Assembly (NCBI GenBank): GCA_963575745.1
Contig: CAUYUJ010022503.1
Location: 1,336,269 to 1,371,268 of the forward strand
DNA length: 35,000 bases
Source: Prorocentrum cordatum
Taxonomy: Eukaryota; Sar; Dinophyceae; Prorocentrales; Prorocentraceae
Reading direction: 5' to 3'
The position numbers and the translations under genes are program-made. Shown here in pieces: positions 28,430 to 35,000 of this stretch. A model generated the notes under the pieces. It did no database searches, had not been told where the DNA came from, and was given only the letters and a program-made list of their open reading frames with translations. The number at the start of each line of letters is the position of its first letter. The stretch's first letter is position 1.

Positions 28430-29560
28430 CGGCGCCAACGGACCGGAGGGCATCTGCGACGACCTAGCCGCCAATGCCCCCAGGGCGATCGCCAGACACC
28501 TACACCCCCTCCTCACCAAAGCCACGCTAATCCAGCAGGAGCCGCTCCTTGCTAAGGGTGGCATTGCAGCGGGCGTCTTCAAGAACAAGAGCTCCCCAGC
28601 TTACATCGAGACCTGCAGGTCTATCCTGGTAGGGCCCAACATTATGACACACTGCTGCGCCTTCATGCGCGGACAACTAAGAACAACCATCGCCGAGCTC
28701 TACCAGGATTGAATGCGTCGAGGCAGGCGTGACAGAGACGCCACCATGGCCACGCATGTTATCGGCTCCGTCCTACATGTGGCTAGAGCCTTTGAGATGA
28801 CTGCTATCGTTCCGCTCTTCGACCTGGAGAACGCTTACCGCGCAGTCATCAGAGACGTGGCGCTACCCGCGAGTGCGGGCCAGGTCGCGCTGAAGGACCA
28901 GCTTGGCACATATGAAATCCCGGCCGCATTGCTGGGGGCGGTAGAGCTACTAGCGCAGTGCAATTCCCACCCATCACAACTGACACCGCCAGCCCACATG
29001 TGGTGCCACTGCTAGTACAAGCCCACCTTGGCACCTGGTTCGCGGTCGTGGGGCTCCCGTTGGTAGCCAGGCCCACGGCGGGTTCGCGTCCAGGGTCGAG
29101 TCTGGCCGATTATATTTTCAGCGTCCTCCATTCGAAAACACGGGCTACAATCAGGAGCGCACTATCTTTGCAGGGACTACTGCTGGATCTCTTACAACTT
29201 GACCGGGCGCACCTATTACTGAGGGATGCTGACGACCCCTACTGCGCGATGGATTTGACTTACGCCGACGACAGGCTTCTTTACTTTACGCAGGCTAACG
29301 ATCTGATTGACCTACAAGCCTCACGGATCGCTTGTGCTAAACACGGGTCTGGCCCAATGCGGCCCCGCTCCCCGGCCACGCTGAGGCAAGTCACAGGCGC
29401 TGCTCAGCGTGCGCAGTCAAGGCCAGCGCTGGGCCAAGACCAAGCTGTACAAAGACATGGGAGCCAAGTTGCATCTCCTACAACACGACATCACCATTGA
29501 GCTGGCTACCAACGCAAAGTACTTCGGGGCGATGATTTACGCCGACCAGACTAGTGGAGG
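28430..29560 (+). pseudogene. Non-LTR reverse transcriptase core
   Basis: In frame 3: GANGPEGICDDLAANAPRAI, HPLLTKA, EPLLAKGGIAAGVFKNK and the motif A block VPLFDLENAYRAV (FDLENAY at 28818-28838). An in-frame TGA at 28710-28712 interrupts it. A frameshift between about 28960 and 29010 moves the rest to frame 2: TWFAVVGL, GSRPGSSLAD (GSRPG at 29081-29095, RT motif B region) and MDLTYADDRLLYF (YADD at 29261-29272, catalytic motif C). Another shift near 29400 gives frame 3: KTKLYKDMG and AKYFGAMIY, equivalent to the 'KTE... YLG-x-x-I' strand. All catalytic residues are still readable, but stops and shifts exclude function. Confidence 0.85.
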
Positions 29561-30428
29561 TCGAATATCGCCAACTCATGAATTCGCAAGCCTCTGGCCC
29601 TCCACGCAAGGCCCTATACCCGCATGTGGCCATCACGCCCGATGGCAAACCCTATATGGCAGATGCACTTGCGCTCCCACGCCTCACTCACAACGCCGAG
29701 GCCTGGGAGCCGCCGAACACGAAGGAAGCTGCATCACTACATGGTACTTACATCAAGCTTTACTCAGGGGCCGCCGGCGTACTTGCCCACGAACAAGCGG
29801 AACTACACGCATTACTGGCAACAAAATCTTCGCGGATACGGACAGGATGGACGTCCCATTCTGGTTGCGCTGCCGCAGGTTACAGTACTTCGCGCGAGCC
29901 ATGCACTGCCCCCAAAAAGCTCCTGATGATGATGGATATATTATTCCATGTTGGCTTCCGCTGGACCACGCAATTTCAGCGACCTGGACTGGTTCGAACA
30001 GTTCAACGACTACTAGGACACGAACTCCCCCGCCACTGCTCAGGACTGGTTCAGGGTCATTTCGGGCAACGTTGGAACGGCGCTCAGATGCACTGACGCC
30101 CGCTGGAGGGCTGCCACAGACAGGTGCCGTGACCACACTGAACACATGGTCTGGCGCCGTTTTTTTCACCGCGCGCCTGGAATTACAAGGCGTGCCAACC
30201 TCGCCTGAACACGCGCCTGTCGAGGGCAACCAGCTCAAGTGCCCATGTTCAGAATGCAACGCCCTGCTGGCCACCAGAAGTGCTTGGTCCATTCGCGCGG
30301 TCGAGTGCCACTCGGTGGGTGATCGCATCAAACGCTATGTGGGCTCTGGACTGCGCCGCGCATGCGGCGCGGACTTCCACGCGCGCCCGCGGCAACTAGC
30401 ACGCCCAACCAAACGCAAGCGACGCTGA
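29560..30428 (+). pseudogene. RT thumb and Cys/His C-terminal region
   Basis: Frame 1 keeps PRKALYPHVAI and LPRLTHNAEAW. Frame 3 then has DVPFWLRCRRLQYFARAM, the conserved 'RRL-x-YF-x-R' helix. Frame 2 has LDWFEQFNDY. Frame 3 ends with KCPCSECNALLATRSAW (Cys at 30240-30254), VECHS and RACGADFHARPRQLARP, ending at TGA 30426-30428. Paired C-x-C-x-x-C, CH and C-x-x-C(G)-x-F-H patterns resemble the zinc-binding tail of LINE proteins. At least four frame changes occur. Confidence 0.65.
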
Positions 30429-30473
30429 GCATGCCTCGCGCGTCGGCGCAGCCCTGGGCCCTCCACGCAGCAA

Positions 30474-31420
30474 GTGGGCGATTTCAGCGACATTGGCGCA
30501 GCGGCGGGGGCAGCCTTCCGCGAGGAGGGCTACTGCGACGAGAAGGCCACGCTGCCTGCTATAGAGATGCGCGGGGCGCCCAAGTTGCCACTGCCAGAGG
30601 GGCCTTGGGTCGATGATCTCAGGCTGCCACTGGGCCCGATCCCCGCGAAAGGCGCACCCGACAGCGCATGCGTTGTCGCAGTTGCGCAGCGCATCGCCGA
30701 GCACGAAGTGCATTCTTTCCTGCGCTTACATTCTGGCCGAAGACGGGAAGGCGACCAATCAAATTTATCAGCGTCGATGTAGCCAACGACGCTACATGGG
30801 GCAACCTGCTCCGTGAGGATGCCGGGGCCGCCCGGTTTGCCCTGGCGCGCGCCGGCAGGGCTATCGGCCTCCGCGCGGGCGTTCCTTGCGAGACCTGGTC
30901 AGGTGCCAGATGGGGCCGAGTGCTGGGTAGCACGGACGTGGGCCCGCGAGTGCTACGAGGCATCCTACAGCCGTGGAGCTACAAGGCCCTGACGACCAAG
31001 GACCGTGCACAGGTACGTATCGGCAACCAACTACTACGCATCACACTGGAGCTACTCCTGGAAGCGCCACTCATCGGCATGCCCGCGACCATGGAACGCC
31101 CGTCAACGCCCTACTGGCGTGCTCGCTGCGCCTCCAAGTGGAGGCTGCTGGAGCTCAGAACCCCACTGACAGCGCCGCAGGCCACAGCCATATCTTCCGG
31201 ACGACCCTACTGACAGTGCACGTGCTGGAAGCAGCCCATGCACTATCGTGTGCGACCAACCGCGGACGTTGCAACCACCCACGCGGCCACGTTTCTTTCC
31301 TTTAGAGTGACGCCACAAGGACAGGGTTCAACGCATTACCACTTCACGAATACCCTCCACATCTGTGCAATGCCATCACGGATCTATACACGACTGTGCG
31401 GGGCTACGAGTGCGCGCCAG
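30474..31420 (+). pseudogene. Methyltransferase-like module with GVPCETWS loop
   Basis: Starts with DFSDIGAAAGAAFREEGYCD, continues to FLRLHSGRRREGD (frame 3) and shifts near 30755 to frame 2: FISVDVANDATWGNLL, IGLRAGVPCETWSGARWG (GVPCETWS at 30878-30901), WSYKALT, GNQLLRITLELL, MERPSTPYWRA, ending at TGA about 31211. After another shift the words AAHALSCATNRGRCNHPRGH and LHEYPPHLCNAI follow to about 31400. A glycine-rich 'SGRRR-x-GD' start, an acidic SVDV strand and a G-x-PC-x-x-x-S loop match the order of motifs I, II and IV of C5-cytosine methyltransferases, but motif IV normally reads PCQ and no ENV or QRR was seen. Retrotransposon capture of DNA methyltransferases is known in dinoflagellates. 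The assignment is inference. Confidence 0.5.
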
Positions 31421-32079
31421 GCACTACCCCGAACTGCGTGCACAACGCGCTCAGACCTGTTATGTCCAGATCGACCTTGGCCGTGTGATGCAACCTGGCT
31501 GCGCCAAACAATTCGAACAATCCGGACCAACCTACGAACCAGATCTCCAGGAAGTGAAGTTCGAGCCGCACTCGCCTACGATCCCGACGCCTATAGTCAT
31601 CTTATCCCCCTTCTACTTTAAGCACGTCCTCGGATCGAGTGGCAACCGCGCTACCTGCCTGGACACCTGCCCCAGTCGTCACGTTACCGCCACAGCCTGG
31701 CTCAAGCGCGCGCACTTCACGTACAGTCCGCTTTGCAGTATACATGCAAGGAGAAGGTGGAGGAGCATTAGAATACGGGCGATACTGTTGTCTTGCTACG
31801 TCTCGTGTCCAGGGCATGCCGGGAGGCCGTGTACCTACAGACAAAATAATGGGGCCGCGGTATGAGAACCTGTGCTGTGCTTCGTATCGCTTCCTTCGCA
31901 TCGCTGCCATAGCCCCAGCCCGTCAGAGCCCTTGTGCTCTTGGAAGGCGAAAGGCCGTTTGCCTGCTTTTGCTTGGGCCTGTGCCCCGATCCGCCGCCCC
32001 CGGCTCACCTGCAGCGCCGCGCGCAGCTATTAGGCTCAAACGTTCCAGCTAGCGCCGGCGCCTGCGTCACTACCGTTGA
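31421..32079. other. No gene recognised between the two coding remnants
   Basis: Short frames open in all phases, without a continuing pattern. The LINE 3' UTR would be expected here. No poly-A or clear terminal repeat was seen. Confidence 0.35.
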
Positions 32080-34270
32080 TACCTCGGCTCTACGGCCATG
32101 CTCCTCACCTGGATCAAGCAGACCTACGCCGACAACATCGCTGCGCGGGGGGCGCGCAGCGAGGGCGGCATCTTCTCGCCCAGTTCGAACCCAGCTGGCT
32201 GGCTACAGGTGCCGGTGAAGTTCCGCATCTACCCCGGGATCTACGGGTGCAGGGTTTCAGCGCAAGTCTCCAACATCAAGAGCGCCCTGTGCCGCCGCTG
32301 CAAGTTCCGCGAGGGTGCCTCGTCGACATCTACAAGGCCACGGCGACGGAGAAGGAGGTCAAGATCGACGGGCGGGGCGGCGGCCCTCGCGCCGCGGACT
32401 ACTGTGCCCTGCAGCCTCTACCAGAAGACTTCTGCGTCCCCAGCGTGTGGCACCTGTGCGCGAAGCAGAGGGCCTGCCCAAAAGAGATTACGGCGTCGCT
32501 TGACGTAGTGCCCCTTGCCGCGAGGAAGGACATCATCGCCGAGTCCGCTACCGACATGATTATCGGCGACCTCAAGTCCGCCATCGTGGACCAGCCCATA
32601 CCTGGCTTAGGCCCTATTGAGCCTCGCTAGCTCGCGCTGCTGATGATCTACGATGACTCGGGCTACAGGATGCGCCACCACCAAAAGCTCCGCCACAGCT
32701 CTTGCACGGGCCTCGCCGCGACCCACATGATGTAGTGCCAGACGATCGACGGGGATGTGTCACCCGCTACGTCGACCTCGACAGGGAGTGCACCCGCCAT
32801 CTGGTGCACAAGGACTACCACGAGAGCTACAGCGAATGCAAGATGCCCGGCGTCCACTACAGCAAGTTCACGATCGTGGAGGGCCCCGGCGCGGCGAACG
32901 AGGAGGACGCGCCGCGCTCGATGAAGCGCGCGGCCCTGCCCCTACCCGAGCCCCCGCGCCAGCAGTGCTGGGGCCCATAGCCCCTAGCTGCGCGATGGGC
33001 CATGCTGCGTGCGTGCCAAGCCGCCACCAAGCTACCATGCGCCGACTACTTACTACAGAGCAAAAGGTGAATTGTCCCCATGTTAAAGACCACCACCCTT
33101 GCGCGACTAAGATGTCTCGACGCGGTCAGTTGGTGCGTATGCCTTTCGCCAGCGGCGCAGGTGCATATATTGCCAATGCACCCAGTGCCACCAACGCAAT
33201 CCGCCGTGCTCTGTGCCCCAAGCTGGCGGCAGTTACGCTGCGACGGCCAGAGGCGTACATGCCATGTACCCCGTGCATAGCTTACGGCTCAAGCTTCAGC
33301 TTGCCCCACCCGTTACCTGGGTGCTGCCGTCAATTTCTACATGTCGCGCCACGCCAGCTATTGCCCGAAGCGCGAGACGACGGGCCCCGACGAAACCGCG
33401 ACCTCGTGCGCAGTGGAACCTCACGGCCAGATCGGTGTCTGGGTCCAGGATTTCCACCCGCTGCCACTTATTCTTTCGGACGGGTCCTCGCCCAACTGCT
33501 GGGCGCAATTATTCTCCAGCGCGTCGCAGAACTAGAACGGCGCCAACAGCTTCTGCGTCTCCGACATCTGGGCGGCCTTCCGGCGTTTCTACACACGTGC
33601 AGAGTCCAGAGACAGATTAGTATTCAAACCTATTTGTTCAGAAGGCTCCTTTTATGCCAGCGCCAGGCGAACGTGAGGGCATGGGGCCGCGCTGGCAGAA
33701 CCATATGCTAATAAAGCGCAATTGTTGGGTTACGCGCTCCAGTTATCTCATCATCAAGACCGAGGAATAAACGGGCACGACGATCTTCCAGGTATGCCTC
33801 CCTAGTGTGGACAAGACGTTTACGCCGCAGTTACCGACTTGCCAGGCGCCCGGCGTCGGCGACCTGAAAATGGTTGCGCCCATGCTCGCGCGTGGCCCTG
33901 TTGTCCAGCATTGCCCGACGGAGATGTTTGCCAAGTTGGAGCTCAACGACCCGTTCCACGAGAACATCACCTTGAAGAACAACGGTCACTTCGTCTACAA
34001 CCCTACCAAGAATGGGGGGGGCGCTACTTCGGCCACTTCGCCAGCCAGTGCAGCGACTTCCAGGAGCGCCCAATCGCAGCTTCCACAGGCGACATCAAGT
34101 ACCCGCCGCCAGTGAAGATCTGCGAGGACTCTCCGTTCTAGGTTACTCAGGGTACGAAGCGTCGGCCTACTGACTGATGCCCAAAGGAAGCGGTACAAAC
34201 TACTGCGACAAAGTCAGCATCGTTGATTTCGTCTTCCTTGTTTACCTTCCGTACAAGACGTTCCACTAGG
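32080..34270 (+). pseudogene. Frameshifted Cys-rich coding remnant, unknown protein
   Basis: Coding-like sequence with C/G-ending codons changes frame repeatedly. Frame 1 (32098-32310): MLLTWIKQTYADNIAARG, VPVKFRIYPGIYGCRV, CRRCKFREG. Frame 3 (32310-32733): CLVDIYKATATEKEV, PEDFCVPSVWHLCAKQRACP, IIAESATDMIIGDLKSAI, TAG at 32628, LMIYDDSGYRMRHHQK, TAG at 32731. Frame 2 (32755-32980): RYVDLDRECTRHLVHKDYHE, ECKMPGVHYSKFTIVEG. Frame 2 (33320-33670): NFYMSRHASYCPKRETTG, VWVQDFHPLPLILSDG, SFCVSDIWAAFRRFYTRAES. Frame 3 (33740-34020): KTFTPQLPTCQAPGVGD, EMFAKLELNDPFHENITLKN. Frame 2 to 34141: CSDFQERPIAAST, PPPVKICEDSPF. Frame 1: NYCDKVSIVDFVFLVYLPYK. Regular cysteines and a hydrophobic tail suggest a secreted or membrane protein. 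I recognise no family. Confidence 0.45.
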
Positions 34271-34299
34271 TCCTCTGAGGACTACCTAGTCACAACCGG

Positions 34300-34341
34300 G
34301 GGGGGAGTGACCTACGACGTAACGGTTGCACTCCTCCCCCT
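34300..34341. other. Hairpin with G-run/C-run arms
   Basis: GGGGGGGAGTG at about 34300 pairs with CACTCCTCCCCC at about 34331 around a loop of about 20 nt. It lies just after the unknown coding remnant and could mark the end of an inserted element. Confidence 0.45.
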
Positions 34342-35000
34342 TGCGGGCCCCGGCGACCCCCCTCTGTTTCCCCGTTTTCATGGCGCGCGGACGACCGCCC
34401 CCCCCCCCCATCCCCCTTCCCCCTCGCCGTTAGGGCCAACGCTACCCCGTCGGGGTGCGGCGGACGGAGGCTGACGTGGTCTACGCCGCTTGAGCCGCAG
34501 CCGCGTGCGTCGGCAGCCCTGGGCGCCATGCGCGGCCTGCCCTGCGGCAGAGCCCCCCGCGGGGGCGCGCGCGCGCGGCTGGCTGCGAATCGACCTGCGC
34601 GTCGGCGCGGCGGCGGCAGGAGGAGGAGGACCAGTGTAAACCCAAGAGGCATCAACGATGTTGGAATGAACCCTCCTTCCAAGCTCCCCCTTCATTCGGC
34701 CCCGCAGCGGTTCATTCTCATTGGGAATTGCCTCTTTGGAAGGCAACTGGTCGAAAACCCCGAAGCATGCCAAAATCTGGGGCTCGGGATTCCATCGCTG
34801 TGGATCAACCTGGCTGTTGCGTTTTGACGATCCCAGGCCGTGTCAGAACGCCATTCGCGGGGTTTGAACGCCGCGAATCAACATAACGTGTGCGCCCCCA
34901 TACGCTTGGATCCTTCCGAACCATTATTTCTGGTGCGCTGACCATGGGAGCCGGAGAACCTCTTGCACATGTTGAGACACATGTGCGCGGCGTTAAGGCG
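34342..35000. other. No gene recognised at the right end
   Basis: GC-rich with a C-run at about 34400 and open frames on both strands without motifs. From about 34650 base composition becomes more even, and an open plus frame to 34827 ends in a hydrophobic peptide. It is not convincing as a gene. Confidence 0.4.

Larger units (their letters stand above)
27776..31420 (+). mobile_element. Decayed LINE-type retrotransposon with RT, Cys/His and methyltransferase-like domains
   Basis: Collinear plus-strand coding remnants change frame several times and carry stops: linker (about 27776-28410), RT (28430-29560), thumb and Cys/His tail (29560-30428), and a methyltransferase-like module (30474-31420). 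Order and spacing fit one polyprotein of a non-LTR element. No upstream endonuclease was recognised, and no LTRs were seen. The 5' and 3' ends and any target-site duplication could not be defined. It begins about 700 bp after the FKBP stop and is on the same strand. Confidence 0.75.

Noticed and set aside
30668-31213. An intact stand-alone 181-codon methyltransferase gene
   Set aside because: The conserved start (SGRRR-x-GD) lies in another frame and the C-terminal words in a third, so it is a broken part of a longer element, not a gene of its own.
33711-33716. AATAAA as a polyadenylation signal
   Set aside because: It is a single occurrence inside a frameshifted remnant, and dinoflagellate genes do not generally use AATAAA.

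Overview
The window looks like nuclear DNA of a dinoflagellate. It is GC-rich and very gene-poor, packed with microsatellites, satellite arrays and dispersed inverted repeats. Genes are broken by long repeat-filled introns, retroelement remnants are common, and a mutated copy of the dinoflagellate spliced leader appears to sit in front of the one clear gene. Nothing resembles bacterial operons, promoters or ribosome binding sites, and no tRNA, rRNA or CRISPR array was recognised. The species cannot be named; a large-genome core dinoflagellate fits (inference).

1-7.28 kb: almost only repeats (a diverged 87-bp repeat pair, CTTCGCG hairpins, CT, GTAT/GCAT, TA, CCCGCGACCCA, GGA and TG arrays, and an inverted dispersed repeat). 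7.28-7.67 kb: an exon-like segment coding the C-terminal part of a VASt lipid-transfer domain and the start of a DysF-like motif. 14.45-14.57 kb: a second exon-like segment with the DysF C-terminal signature, possibly the same gene split by about 6.8 kb of repeats. 12.2-12.8 kb (minus): RNase H end of a retroelement. 16.65-16.77 kb (minus): a weak candidate terminal exon.

16.96-20.4 kb: satellite block. It holds five 60-bp repeats, then a ~160-bp tandem family interrupted by a ~1.5-kb array of 75-97-bp units carrying the core GGGGCCACGAAGCG, then a GAGT microsatellite. 21.1-21.5 kb (minus): C-terminal piece of a LINE reverse transcriptase.

21.8-27.06 kb (plus): the only well-supported host gene, a multi-exon FKBP-type peptidyl-prolyl isomerase/TPR co-chaperone with three FKBP-like domains and TPR repeats, resembling plant FKBP62/ROF1 and animal FKBP52. 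Two of its introns contain arrays of the same satellite family as the 17.8-19.3 kb array, in opposite orientations. Its last exon directly abuts a 135-bp near-perfect palindrome.

27.77-31.42 kb (plus): a decayed LINE-type element. A linker, a reverse transcriptase (FDLENAY, GSRPG and YADD motifs), a Cys/His C-terminal region and a domain with a GVPCETWS motif resembling a methyltransferase catalytic loop follow one another, broken by stops and frameshifts. 32.08-34.27 kb: a further frameshifted, Cys-rich coding remnant of unknown family. 34.27-35 kb: no gene seen.
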